From: JBEVMS01 sp040508515
GTDB taxonomy: Bacteria; Pseudomonadota; Gammaproteobacteria; Xanthomonadales; Rhodanobacteraceae
Reading direction: 5' to 3'
DNA length: 20,698 nt
Assembly: GCA_040508515.1 (NCBI GenBank)
Contig: JBEVMS010000121.1
Span: forward strand, 1 to 20,698
In this document: piece after piece, positions 7,718 to 15,956 of the stretch
Layout: each line of letters begins with the position of its first letter
How positions within the stretch are numbered: position 1 is the first letter of the stretch
Notes under the pieces: generated by a model
Databases searched by the model: none
What the model was told of the DNA's origin: nothing
Seen by the model: only the letters and a program-made list of their open reading frames with translations
Translations under genes and position numbers: made by a program

Positions 7718-8497
7718 ATGAACCATCATGACAGCGACAAGCAGTGGTCCGCGCAGCTGAGCGAAGTGCGCGGCATGACTGCCGCCCGGGTAGATCAGCG
7801 CCCCTCCAGTCACTCGATTGCATTGATGAGCCAGGATGGCAAGGCGTTGGCGCCGTATCAGCTCGAACAGCGTCGAATCATCCACCGCGAGGATTCGGTG
7901 CGGGAGCAGTCGGATGCTTTTCGCGGCATACGTACCCGCTTGCTGGGATTGGCCGACCAGCAGAACTTCGTAACCTTGGTGGTGGCGGTCAGTCCGGGCT
8001 CCGGAGCAAGTTTCGTGGCGCGCAATCTGGCGGCCGCGTTCGCCTTCGACGAAGCCAAGACCAGCCTCTTGGTCGACTGCAACACGCGTTACCCCAATTT
8101 GCACAAAGCGTTGGGGGTGGACCCCGCGAGCGGTGGATTGATCGACTTCCTTGAAGATCCCTCCATCGGCGTGGAGTCGGTGCTTTATCGCACCGGCATT
8201 CCGCGCCTGCGTTTGATTCCCGCCGGTAAAACGCGCGAGAACAGCGATGAGTATTTCCTCTCGTTTCGCATGCGTACCTTGATCGACTCCCTGCGTAGTC
8301 GCTATGCGGATCGCTATATTTTTCTCGACGGTCCGGCAATCAAAGGGTCGCCGGATGCGCGCATTTTGTCGGACCTGGCCGACTTCGTGGTGGTGGTCGC
8401 CGGCTATGGTCGCGATACCCCGGCGGCGATCAGTCAGGCGGTTGCCAATTTCGAGCCGAACAAGCTGGCCGGCGTTGTTTTCAATCAGGCGCCTTGA
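7718..8497 (+). CDS. CpsD/CapB-like (BY-kinase family) ATPase lacking the Walker A lysine
   Basis: By position and fold this is the cytoplasmic partner of the chain-length protein, which in other systems is an autophosphorylating tyrosine kinase that cycles polysaccharide assembly. The 259-residue protein has the P-loop layout of the family: a Walker A region at 92-98 (SPGSGAS, followed by FVARNLA), Walker A' at 117-126 (LLVDCNTRYP) and Walker B at 200-206 (YIFLDGP). The invariant Walker A lysine, expected at residue 97, is alanine (codon GCA). There is also no tyrosine cluster at the C-terminus, which ends VVFNQAP. It may therefore be a nucleotide-sensing or purely structural pseudo-kinase. 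The gene starts 2 bases after the Wzz stop, consistent with translational coupling. Confidence 0.88.
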   Translation: MNHHDSDKQWSAQLSEVRGMTAARVDQRPSSHSIALMSQDGKALAPYQLEQRRIIHREDSVREQSDAFRGIRTRLLGLADQQNFVTLVVAVSPGSGASFVARNLAAAFAFDEAKTSLLVDCNTRYPNLHKALGVDPASGGLIDFLEDPSIGVESVLYRTGIPRLRLIPAGKTRENSDEYFLSFRMRTLIDSLRSRYADRYIFLDGPAIKGSPDARILSDLADFVVVVAGYGRDTPAAISQAVANFEPNKLAGVVFNQAP

Positions 8498-8559
8498 GCG
8501 CGGCGCTGGCGTACAAGGCTTCAGGGCGAATCAGCGGCACCATCCACCGGGGAGGGATC

Positions 8560-9891
8560 ATGCCAGCACCCATCACGCTTGCTCGTGCCATATCGCTTGC
8601 GTTAGTGACCGTACCTTGCGCGGTGTCCGCCGCGCAGTTCGACTACAGCGTGTATACGGGGATCGAACACAGCAACAACATCACCCTGAGCCAGAACAAT
8701 CCGATCAGCCAGAACGTACTGATCCCCGGTGTGGATTTCACCTATCAGCGGCAAGGCTCCACTTTCCAGGCCAATATCATCGGCGCTCTGGAATATCGCG
8801 ACTATCTGGGGAGCCGTTTCGACAATCAGACGCAAACCGAGCTTGCCGCTCAGACCAACTGGACGGTGTTGCCGAAGCGCCTGGATTTTGCCGTCGAGGA
8901 CTACGCGGGCATACAGCCGGTCGATTCGCTGGCCAGCAACTCGCCGACCAATCAGCAGCAGACCAATGTGCTGGTGGCCGGCCCGACCCTGCACGTGCAG
9001 TTCGGCAATACCCTGCGCGGCCAATTGGACCTGCGCTACATCAACAGTTATGCCTCGCGGGACGAGGAATTCAATTCTTCGCGCGTTGGTACCGCGGCAC
9101 GGTTGTTCCGGGATGTAAGCCCTACCGATCAAGTCTCGGCCAATGTCGAATTTCAACGCGTGGATTTCAGCAACGCCACGGGCGCCAACTACGACCGTTA
9201 TGAGGCTTACGTGGGCTACGCCAGCCAGTTGGCGATGTTCGATGCCGATATTTTGCTCGGCGGCGCACGGTTGAACTTCGACGATTCGCGAAGCTACTCA
9301 AGTCCGTTGGCTCGCGCCACGCTGGGTTGGCGCCCGACCGCGCAAAGCACCTTTTCCCTCTCCGGCGCCTATCAGTATGCGGATGCGGCGCAGGACATGA
9401 TGATCGCCCCGGGGCTGCTCACGTTGAATGACGTCGGCGGCACGAATTTTACGGGTGGTCTAAATAATATCAGTGGCATCGGCACCGGCAGCACGGTCAT
9501 CGATTCCCAGGTGTATGAGGAGCGCTTGCTGCAACTGAGCTATGCCTTTACGGGCGTACGTACAACGCTGAGCATCACGCCTGCGTATCGCAAGCTGGAC
9601 TATCTCAACGATGCCACCTTCAACCAAGTTGCGCGCGACCTTGGCGTCACCCTCGGTTATCGGCTGCGTCCCAACCTGGTCCTGACGGTTTTCGGTGCCG
9701 GCGAGCGCCTGCAATATCAGAGCTTCGCGCGCACGGACAACACGATTCGCTACGGCGTGGATCTCAGCCGGCAGTGGACGCGTCACTGGAGCTGGCATGC
9801 CTCGGTGATTCGCCAGCGACAAAACAGCGACGCCCCCGACCAAAGCTATCGGGAAACTCAGATCTTCTTCAGCGTGGTGTATCGGCGATGA
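8560..9891 (+). CDS. Outer-membrane beta-barrel protein of the exopolysaccharide locus (EpsL/BBP2-like)
   Basis: The 443-residue protein has a cleavable signal peptide (about 1-25, cleavage near VSAA-Q) and then alternating polar/hydrophobic strands rich in aromatic residues for its whole length, with Asn/Gln/Ser-rich loops, as in transmembrane beta-barrels. Its type and position match the outer-membrane barrels found after the chain-length and kinase genes in exosortase-linked exopolysaccharide loci, so a secretion role is likely. It ends FFSVVYRR rather than in a single terminal aromatic residue. I chose the ATG at 8560 because it opens into the signal peptide and follows GGAGGG at 8551-8556; an in-frame upstream ATG at 8494 overlaps the previous gene and would bury the signal. 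Confidence 0.85.
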   Translation: MPAPITLARAISLALVTVPCAVSAAQFDYSVYTGIEHSNNITLSQNNPISQNVLIPGVDFTYQRQGSTFQANIIGALEYRDYLGSRFDNQTQTELAAQTNWTVLPKRLDFAVEDYAGIQPVDSLASNSPTNQQQTNVLVAGPTLHVQFGNTLRGQLDLRYINSYASRDEEFNSSRVGTAARLFRDVSPTDQVSANVEFQRVDFSNATGANYDRYEAYVGYASQLAMFDADILLGGARLNFDDSRSYSSPLARATLGWRPTAQSTFSLSGAYQYADAAQDMMIAPGLLTLNDVGGTNFTGGLNNISGIGTGSTVIDSQVYEERLLQLSYAFTGVRTTLSITPAYRKLDYLNDATFNQVARDLGVTLGYRLRPNLVLTVFGAGERLQYQSFARTDNTIRYGVDLSRQWTRHWSWHASVIRQRQNSDAPDQSYRETQIFFSVVYRR

Positions 9892-10667
9892 CGACACATA
9901 GCGAAGCGGAAATGCCCCTGTATTTTGGTGCCGAAGGGCAGCTATTCGGTATTTACAATGCGGCCGACGATTCGGCCAGCAAAGCGGTGTTGTTGTGCCC
10001 GGCGTTGGGCCAGGAACAGATCCGCTGCCATCGGCTTTACCGTCAACTGGCCCATGCGTTGGCTGCCGAGGGGATTCCCTCGCTGCGATTCGATTACTAC
10101 GGTAGCGGCGACTCAGCCGGTGCCAGCAATGAAGTGGATTGGGATCGTTGCCTGGCCGACACGCTTGCGGCAGCCGATGAACTTCGTCATCGCAGCGGCG
10201 CGGATTACCTCATCGTGTTCGGTACGCGCCTGGGTGGCAGCGTGGCGTTGAACACCGCGGCGGCGACACGCGCGGCGCAGATCATCACCTGGGACCCGGT
10301 GCTTGATGGAGCCGCCTACGTCGCCCGGCTCGATGCGATCCAGGCGGCGCTGAGGTTGGATACGCAGCGCTTCAATCGCGCGCGCAGTGAGGCGGATGTC
10401 GCCGGGCAGTGGCAGGGCTTCTCGATCAGCCAACGGTTGCGCGAACAATTGACCCACCTCAAGACGGCGCTGCCACCGGTGCCGATGCTGCTGATCGATT
10501 CGCTGGCCGGCGCTCCCACCGCGCCATTGGCGACCGCGCAAATCAGCGTGCGGACCTTGCAGCAACCCACGCCGTGGGAGGACATGCAGCGATTGGAAAT
10601 GGCGATCTTGTCGCATCCCTTGATCCAGGCCGTCACCGGTCACTTGCGGGAGAGCGCTCATGCGTGA
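9888..10667 (+). CDS. Alpha/beta hydrolase, exosortase-A-associated hydrolase 2-like
   Basis: The fold is a serine-hydrolase-type alpha/beta domain (259 residues, cytoplasmic, no signal peptide), with the oxyanion-side strand LLCPALGQEQ (35-44), RFDYYGSGDSAG (67-78) and the nucleophile-elbow strand LIVFGTRLGG (108-117). At the elbow, where G-x-S-x-G is usual, the sequence is G-T-R-L-G, so Arg114 replaces the nucleophile. I recall a similar G-x-R-x-G in hydrolase-2 proteins of exosortase loci, so this may be a family trait and not decay. The substrate is unknown; an acyl group on polymer or carrier is a guess. The ATG at 9888 overlaps the barrel gene stop by 4 bases (ATGA). A longer open frame from 9774 would run inside the barrel gene and is unlikely. 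Confidence 0.82.
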   Translation: MTTHSEAEMPLYFGAEGQLFGIYNAADDSASKAVLLCPALGQEQIRCHRLYRQLAHALAAEGIPSLRFDYYGSGDSAGASNEVDWDRCLADTLAAADELRHRSGADYLIVFGTRLGGSVALNTAAATRAAQIITWDPVLDGAAYVARLDAIQAALRLDTQRFNRARSEADVAGQWQGFSISQRLREQLTHLKTALPPVPMLLIDSLAGAPTAPLATAQISVRTLQQPTPWEDMQRLEMAILSHPLIQAVTGHLRESAHA

Positions 10668-11514
10668 GCAAGCGTTTCGCTTTGGACGTGCATCGCACCT
10701 GATCGGAATCACCGGCATACCCACACCGGTGTCGGCCGAGGTGGGGGTGATCGTGCTCAACGCCGGCTTGGTGCATCGGGTCGGGCCGTTCCGCATGAAT
10801 GTGGAGATGACCCGCCGCCTGAACGCGCGTGGCTACCCGACATTGCGCTTCGATATGTCCACCCTGGGCGACAGCGGCGCCAGCGACCAGTCGCAAAGCC
10901 GTACCCAACAGGTGTGTGCCGATGTGGATGACGCGATGCAGTTGCTCGGCGAGCAGTCCGGGTGCAGCCGTTTCATCGTGATCGGCCTGTGCTCCGGTGC
11001 GCAGAACGCGCACACGGTGGCGGGTACCGATGCAAAAGTGGCCGGTGCGGTGTTTCTGGATGGCTATGCCTATCGAACGACAGGCTACCGTCTGCGCCAC
11101 TACCTGCCACGTCTGTTCGATTTCGGCCGCTGGCGACGCGTATTGTCGCGCAGGCGCTCCGGTGGAGCCTGGAGTAGCGCCAATCCAACCGTGGCGCCCG
11201 ATGAGGAACCGATTTTTGCTGTAGCGCCCGCGCAGCAATCACAGGTGCGGAGCGATCTTGCGAGCATGCTCGATCGCGGCGTGAAGCTTTGCATGATCTA
11301 CAGCGGCGGCATCAGTAACTACTTCAATCACGCCAGGCAATTTCGCGAATGCTTCGGCAGCGTAGTCAGGCGCGAAGGATTCCACACCGGCTATCTCCAG
11401 GACGCCGACCATACCTACATCCTCACGGGTGATCGCGGTCGACTGTTCGATGGCATCGAGCAATGGTTATCGCGCAACTTTCCCGTGGCAACTGCAGGTA
11501 AAGGCCATGAATAA
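10660..11514 (+). CDS. Alpha/beta hydrolase, hydrolase 1-like partner
   Basis: This second alpha/beta hydrolase (284 residues, no signal peptide) has VIVLNAGLVHRVGPFR (30-45), RFDMSTLGDSG (63-73) and the elbow FIVIGLCSGAQ (105-115). The nucleophile position in G-L-C-S-G is Cys111, so it may use cysteine or be non-hydrolytic. A catalytic acid/histidine candidate is DADHTY (D248 or D250, H251). It overlaps the preceding hydrolase gene by 8 bases. Such hydrolase pairs are known as a signature of exosortase-A exopolysaccharide loci, where their reaction remains undefined. Thioesterase-like or acyltransferase-like activity on a sugar or carrier is possible. Confidence 0.82.
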   Translation: MREQAFRFGRASHLIGITGIPTPVSAEVGVIVLNAGLVHRVGPFRMNVEMTRRLNARGYPTLRFDMSTLGDSGASDQSQSRTQQVCADVDDAMQLLGEQSGCSRFIVIGLCSGAQNAHTVAGTDAKVAGAVFLDGYAYRTTGYRLRHYLPRLFDFGRWRRVLSRRRSGGAWSSANPTVAPDEEPIFAVAPAQQSQVRSDLASMLDRGVKLCMIYSGGISNYFNHARQFRECFGSVVRREGFHTGYLQDADHTYILTGDRGRLFDGIEQWLSRNFPVATAGKGHE

Positions 11515-12508
11515 AGTCCTCGTTACCGGCGGCGCCGGTTACATCGGCAGTCATGTCGTACAGCAATTGATCGCGCGCGGCGATCGGGTGGTTGTGATCG
11601 ATGACCTGAGCACGGGCTTTCGCGAGGCTGTAAGTGGCGCCGAGCTGGTGATTGGCAATATCGGCGATAGCACGCTGGTCGCGCGTGTGCTGGCCGAGCA
11701 CCGGGTTAACGCGGTGATGCATTTTGCCGCCCATACGGTGGTTCCCGAATCGCTCAGCGACCCGTTGAAGTACTACGGCAACAACACCTGTAACACACGC
11801 AATCTGCTGGCCAGTTGCGCGGAAGCGGGCATCGACAAGTTGATTTTTTCATCCACCGCCGCCGTCTATGGAATCACCGCCAACGGTGTGGCGGATGAGG
11901 ACACGCCGACCCAGCCGATCAATCCCTACGGCAGCTCCAAGCTGATGTCCGAAACCATGCTGCGCGATCACAGCGCCACCGGCGCCATGCGTCATGTGAT
12001 CCTGCGCTATTTCAATGTGGCCGGTTGCGACCCCCAAGGCCGCATTGGCCATTCCACGCCGCAGGCGACCTTGCTGATTAAGGTCGCCTGCGAGCATGCG
12101 GTGGGCAAGCGCAGCAGCGTGTCGATCTACGGTACCGACTACGACACCCCCGATGGCACAGGCATTCGCGATTACATCCATGTCGACGATCTGGCGGCGG
12201 CGCATCTGAACTCGCTGGACCATCTGCGCGCCGGTGGCGAATCGTTGACCCTCAATTGCGGCTATGGCCACGGGTACAGCGTGAGGCAAGTGATCGACGC
12301 CGTGCAGCGCGTCGGAGGGCACGCGCTAAACGTGATCGAATTGCCGCGGCGCGAAGGAGATATCCCGCAACTGATCGCCTGTAGCGACCGCCTGCAGCAG
12401 CAACTGGGCTGGCAGCCACACCACGACGATCTTGATTTCATCGTGGGCACCGCGCTGGCATGGGAACGGCAACTGGCGCAGCGTGCGCCTTTGATTTCGG
12501 CGGCATGA
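11507..12508 (+). CDS. galE: UDP-glucose 4-epimerase
   Basis: It interconverts UDP-glucose and UDP-galactose with tightly bound NAD+, supplying galactose units to the polymer. The 333 residues show the Rossmann motif TGGAGYIGSH (7-16), HFAAHTVVPES (72-82), the SSTAAVYG strand (115-122) with its active-site Ser/Thr, and the catalytic YGSSK (Y141, K145). RYFNVAG and GIRDYIHVDDLAAAH follow further on. The length is typical for GalE. Acceptance of UDP-GlcNAc cannot be judged from the sequence. The ATG at 11507 overlaps the preceding gene by 8 bases, and an ATGA overlap at 12505-12508 follows at its 3' end. A longer frame from 11429 would only extend into the hydrolase gene. Confidence 0.95.
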   Translation: MNKVLVTGGAGYIGSHVVQQLIARGDRVVVIDDLSTGFREAVSGAELVIGNIGDSTLVARVLAEHRVNAVMHFAAHTVVPESLSDPLKYYGNNTCNTRNLLASCAEAGIDKLIFSSTAAVYGITANGVADEDTPTQPINPYGSSKLMSETMLRDHSATGAMRHVILRYFNVAGCDPQGRIGHSTPQATLLIKVACEHAVGKRSSVSIYGTDYDTPDGTGIRDYIHVDDLAAAHLNSLDHLRAGGESLTLNCGYGHGYSVRQVIDAVQRVGGHALNVIELPRREGDIPQLIACSDRLQQQLGWQPHHDDLDFIVGTALAWERQLAQRAPLISAA

Positions 12509-12537
12509 ACCGTCTGTGGCGACCGGCCTTTCCCTGA
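12505..12537 (+). CDS. Ten-codon mini-ORF bridging galE and the next gene
   Basis: The ATG at 12505 overlaps the galE stop as ATGA, and the frame reads MNRLWRPAFP and ends at TGA 12535-12537. The last A of that stop is the first base of the ATG (12537) of the following gene. The reading frame thus links two stop/start junctions, so ribosomes finishing galE could pass on to the next gene, which has no visible ribosome-binding site of its own. The alternative is that the 10 codons are the true start of the next gene and a single base has been lost: one extra base before 12537 would fuse them in frame. Confidence 0.4.
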   Translation: MNRLWRPAFP

Positions 12538-14264
12538 TGGCCAACCGAACCGGATTTGCCCGACGTCAGTTCATGCCGATGGCAAGGCATTGCGCACTCT
12601 GTGTGTTACTGCTGGGGTTATGGGGGTGGGCGGCCACTGCCAGCGCTGAGGCGATGGTGAAGGCGCCGCAAGTAACCGTACCCTCGGCCACATCGCGTGA
12701 ATTGCTGCCGGAGCAACGGGTGGTGGTACATCGAAATGCCGGTAGCGACCCGGCAGTCAAAGTTTCGGTGGGGATTCCCTTCCCCCCCGGCGTGCTTCGC
12801 GATGCCGCGCAGCTACGCATGCTGGATGAGCGCGGCGTCGAGGTGCCCGCTGCCTTCCAGGTAATGCTGCGCTGGCATTTCAAGGACCAGAGTATCCGTG
12901 CGGTGCGCGCGCAGTTCCTGACGGAGTTAACTGGCAACCAGCGGGTGTTCTACTTCGCCCTGGGCAAGCCGCGCACGCAGGATCTGGCCGGCTGGCCGTT
13001 CGCCGAGGGGTTGGTCGATGCGGAGCAGGGACTCAAGACGCCTGCGGTGCTAGCGACGTTGAGTCCGCTTTGGTTGAGCGCCTCGCGGATTGCCGGTCCG
13101 CAACTGGCGGCCGCCGCCGACGAGCCCTATGCAGGATACGTGTCAGCGCAGTTCCAGTGGGCCCGCAAGCTGCCTGCGGACGATCCCACCGCGTGGTTGT
13201 TCGATCGGCCCAGCACGCTGTTCAAGGCCTATCTGCGTACCGGTCGTTTCGATTACCTGCAAGCGGCGGAACTCAGTTACCGGTTCTACATGAAATACAT
13301 CCGCCGCGACGGACTGCCAAGCAGCCCCCAGTGCGCCGGCGGCTGGACCCATGGCGACAAGCCGTGCGATGTGAAATACGTCTACGTGGAGCCGATTCTT
13401 TTGGCTGTGGCGCTGACCGGCGATGACAGCCAGCATGACCGCGCCACCGTCGATCACATGATGACGCTGTGGGACAACGGCGGCTGGAACGAACGGCCCG
13501 GCCCCTACGTTAGCCCATCCACGTACTTCACCGAGCGTCTGGCCGGCCTCGGTTTGTTGGAAACCGTCAGCGGCTACGAACTGACCGGCGACAAGCGTTA
13601 CCTGACCTGGATCAATCAGCGCATCGGTTGGCTGGAACAGCATCAGCGCAACAATCCGGATCGGCTGGGCGATGACGGCTCCTGGCGCAATAGCTGGAAC
13701 CTGCATGAAAACGACGATTGGAAGCCCGCCAGCGACGTGCGCGGCGCGTCGCCCTGGATGAGTGAGAACATCATCGATGGCTTGTGGCACGCCTGGCTGG
13801 TCACCGGCGATCCGCGCATCCCGCCGATGATCACCGGCTTTGGCCGCTATCTGGAACGTTACGGTTGGATCGCGCCGGAACTTTTGGTCAATCCGCACGA
13901 CTGGCGCAATTCCTGCTCGGGCTCCCAAGGCCAGATCGCCTGGTATTGGTCGTCCTCGCATGCCAGCCCTCAGGCGCTGATGGCGATCCAGGAATCGGAA
14001 GGGTGGTATAGCGATGCGCACACGGTGGAGCTGGGGTTGCCGGTGGCCGCCGCCTATTATTTCGAGCGCGATCCGCAGCAGAGCGCCGCGTTGAAGCGCC
14101 GGTTCCGCGCGCTGGCTTCGTCTTATGCACCGGCGTGCGCCGCTATCAGCGATACGTTGCGTCGCTTCAATTGGAACAACCGCGGCAGCGCGGTGGCGCA
14201 GTGGCTGATCGCCCAGCCCGCTGGCAGCGGCGCGGCATCGCCGCCGATCACGGCGAAGCCATGA
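12537..14264 (+). CDS. Exported protein with a PcRGLX/YetA-like N-terminal domain, putative polysaccharide-active enzyme
   Basis: I do not recognise the whole protein. The 575-residue product has a Tat-like signal (ARRQFMP at 8-14, hydrophobic core at about 19-35, cleavage near ASA-37). Its N-terminal domain (about 60-145) contains VSVGIPFPPGVLRDAAQLRM and VEVPAAFQVMLRWHFKDQSI, which resemble the first beta domain of PcRGLX/YetA-type exo-rhamnogalacturonan lyases. From about 200 on it is helical with paired aromatic residues (for example GGWTHGDKPCDVKYVYVEP, GASPWMSENIIDGLWHAWL), suggesting an alpha/alpha barrel. Inside an exopolysaccharide operon, a periplasmic lyase or hydrolase that trims polymer is the natural reading. 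Start codons at 12516 (GTG) or 12573 are possible; I chose 12537 because it retains the Tat motif and overlaps the mini-ORF stop. Confidence 0.68.
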   Translation: MANRTGFARRQFMPMARHCALCVLLLGLWGWAATASAEAMVKAPQVTVPSATSRELLPEQRVVVHRNAGSDPAVKVSVGIPFPPGVLRDAAQLRMLDERGVEVPAAFQVMLRWHFKDQSIRAVRAQFLTELTGNQRVFYFALGKPRTQDLAGWPFAEGLVDAEQGLKTPAVLATLSPLWLSASRIAGPQLAAAADEPYAGYVSAQFQWARKLPADDPTAWLFDRPSTLFKAYLRTGRFDYLQAAELSYRFYMKYIRRDGLPSSPQCAGGWTHGDKPCDVKYVYVEPILLAVALTGDDSQHDRATVDHMMTLWDNGGWNERPGPYVSPSTYFTERLAGLGLLETVSGYELTGDKRYLTWINQRIGWLEQHQRNNPDRLGDDGSWRNSWNLHENDDWKPASDVRGASPWMSENIIDGLWHAWLVTGDPRIPPMITGFGRYLERYGWIAPELLVNPHDWRNSCSGSQGQIAWYWSSSHASPQALMAIQESEGWYSDAHTVELGLPVAAAYYFERDPQQSAALKRRFRALASSYAPACAAISDTLRRFNWNNRGSAVAQWLIAQPAGSGAASPPITAKP

Positions 14265-14411
14265 CAGCGCGCCTGGCAGGCGGATGCATCGGCGCGCGGA
14301 GGCATGCGGTAACCCGTGAGCCTGGGAGCATCGGCGTGGGCGAGCGATCGATGCCGGTTGCCCGCATGCCTTGGGATGCAGGCCGACACCCTGTGCTGAA
14401 GGATTAATGCA

Positions 14412-15956
14412 ATGAATCGCAGGATGGCGGTACTGCGTAGCATCACCATCGTCTCGGTATCGACCTATATCGAGTACGCGCTGGGGTTGGTGGTCAGCGT
14501 CTGGATCGCGCGCGCGCTGGGCCCGGCGGACTTTGGCCGCTATGCGTTCACGGTGTGGCTGTGCAGTTGGTTGATCGTTTGCAGCAATCACGCGTTGACC
14601 ACGTCCTCGACCAAGTTCATCGCCGAAGCCGAGGGCGCCGGAGCCCCGGACGTGGCTTCACATATCGCGCATCGGCTAAGCCAGGTGCAGCATGTGAGTT
14701 CGTTCATCGTGATGGCGCTGTTTGCACTGGCCATCGCGATCGTCCAGCCGTCCGAATGGCAGCAGTTTCTGCTGCCGGTAACCGTGCTGGTGATTCTTGC
14801 CGTGGCCGCCAAAGCGAATTACGGCATGTTGGTGGCGATCGCCAAAGGGCAGGAGCGCTTCGAGACGGAGGCCATTGCCACGGTGCTAGGTGGCATGCTG
14901 GGCTTGGCGCTGATCATCGCCGCCACGCTGTTCAAGGTGAATCTGCTGGGCTTTATCGCGCTGTTCGCGGTTGCTTCGCTGATCCTAAACGTGATCAATC
15001 GGCTGGCGTATCGGCGCTATTGCCGGCCCTATGTGGCCGGGCCGATTCCGCCGGAGACACGCCAGCGGCTAGCTCGGCATTTGCGCCAGACCGCGGCGCT
15101 GGTGCTGCTGGGCTCGTTCAAGGCAAGCACGATCGAAGTGTTCTTGCTCAACACCTTTGCCAGTTCCATCGCGGTGGGTTTTTTCGCCATTGCCGCCACC
15201 TTGACGCGTGGCGCGGTGCAGCTTTTTTCGGTGGGATTGACCGCGACCTTGCTGCCCTACATGGCCAAGTCGTTCGGTGAGCGCGGGCAAGAGCACGCCG
15301 CGCACTTTCTGGCCGAAGCCACGCGTTTCTACTGGGCGGTCGGCATCGCCATCGCCGGGCTGGGCTTGGTGACCACGCCGGAAATCGTTCGGTTAATGTA
15401 CGGCAATCGCTACGTGGAGGCGATCCCGGCGATCCAGGCCACCTTGGTGCTGGCCGGGCTGCTGCTGATCGGCAACGGCATCGCGGCCTTCCAGGCGGTG
15501 GTTGATCGCCAGGGCGATCGGCTGCGCATCACCATCATCGCGCTGATCGCCAACGCTGTACTGGGGATCGCCTTGATTCCACCGCTGGGTCTGGCCGGCG
15601 CGGTGCTGACCTATGCCGGCACCCGACTTACGGAATTGGGCCTGGCCATCGTCTATTTGCGCCGCGCCACCACCGGCGGCCTGCCATGGGCACCGATGGC
15701 GCGCCTGTTCGGCGTGGGCAGCGTGGCTACCGCCGCCGCCTGGGCATTGACCGCGTGGCTGCCAAGTCGCTATGGCTTCATCGGTGGCGGCTTGCTGTTT
15801 GTCGCGCTGTACGTGCCGGCCAGCGTGCTGGTTCGCTACTGGACCATCGACGATTATCGATTGATGACCACCATCACCGATCGTATGGGCCCGCCGGGCC
15901 GCCTGCTGATGCGTGGCTTGCAACTGCTGAAGGGACCGCACGGGGTAGGTCCATGA
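14412..15956 (+). CDS. Wzx-type lipid-linked oligosaccharide flippase
   Basis: The 514-residue protein is an integral membrane protein of the MATE/MOP superfamily, with roughly 12-14 hydrophobic helices from residue 8 onward and the early motif ARALGPADFGRYAF, typical of polysaccharide-transport flippases. It should move undecaprenyl-linked repeat units across the inner membrane. AAGGA at about 14399-14403 is a plausible ribosome-binding site. A 147-base gap (14265-14411), in which I see no gene or clear promoter, separates it from the preceding gene, a wider spacing than elsewhere in this operon. Its 3' end overlaps the next gene by ATGA. Absence of a Wzy-like polymerase in the window suggests that this gene lies elsewhere. 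Confidence 0.93.
   Translation: MNRRMAVLRSITIVSVSTYIEYALGLVVSVWIARALGPADFGRYAFTVWLCSWLIVCSNHALTTSSTKFIAEAEGAGAPDVASHIAHRLSQVQHVSSFIVMALFALAIAIVQPSEWQQFLLPVTVLVILAVAAKANYGMLVAIAKGQERFETEAIATVLGGMLGLALIIAATLFKVNLLGFIALFAVASLILNVINRLAYRRYCRPYVAGPIPPETRQRLARHLRQTAALVLLGSFKASTIEVFLLNTFASSIAVGFFAIAATLTRGAVQLFSVGLTATLLPYMAKSFGERGQEHAAHFLAEATRFYWAVGIAIAGLGLVTTPEIVRLMYGNRYVEAIPAIQATLVLAGLLLIGNGIAAFQAVVDRQGDRLRITIIALIANAVLGIALIPPLGLAGAVLTYAGTRLTELGLAIVYLRRATTGGLPWAPMARLFGVGSVATAAAWALTAWLPSRYGFIGGGLLFVALYVPASVLVRYWTIDDYRLMTTITDRMGPPGRLLMRGLQLLKGPHGVGP

Noticed and set aside
8494..8559. Upstream ATG as the start of the beta-barrel gene
   Set aside because: It would place 22 residues ahead of a clear signal peptide and overlaps the ATPase gene; the ATG at 8560 has a much better ribosome-binding site.
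13143..14591. A 482-codon open frame on the minus strand
   Set aside because: It lies antisense to the exported lyase-like protein and flippase genes, has Arg/Pro/His-rich composition without recognisable motifs, and is explained by high GC content on the opposite strand.
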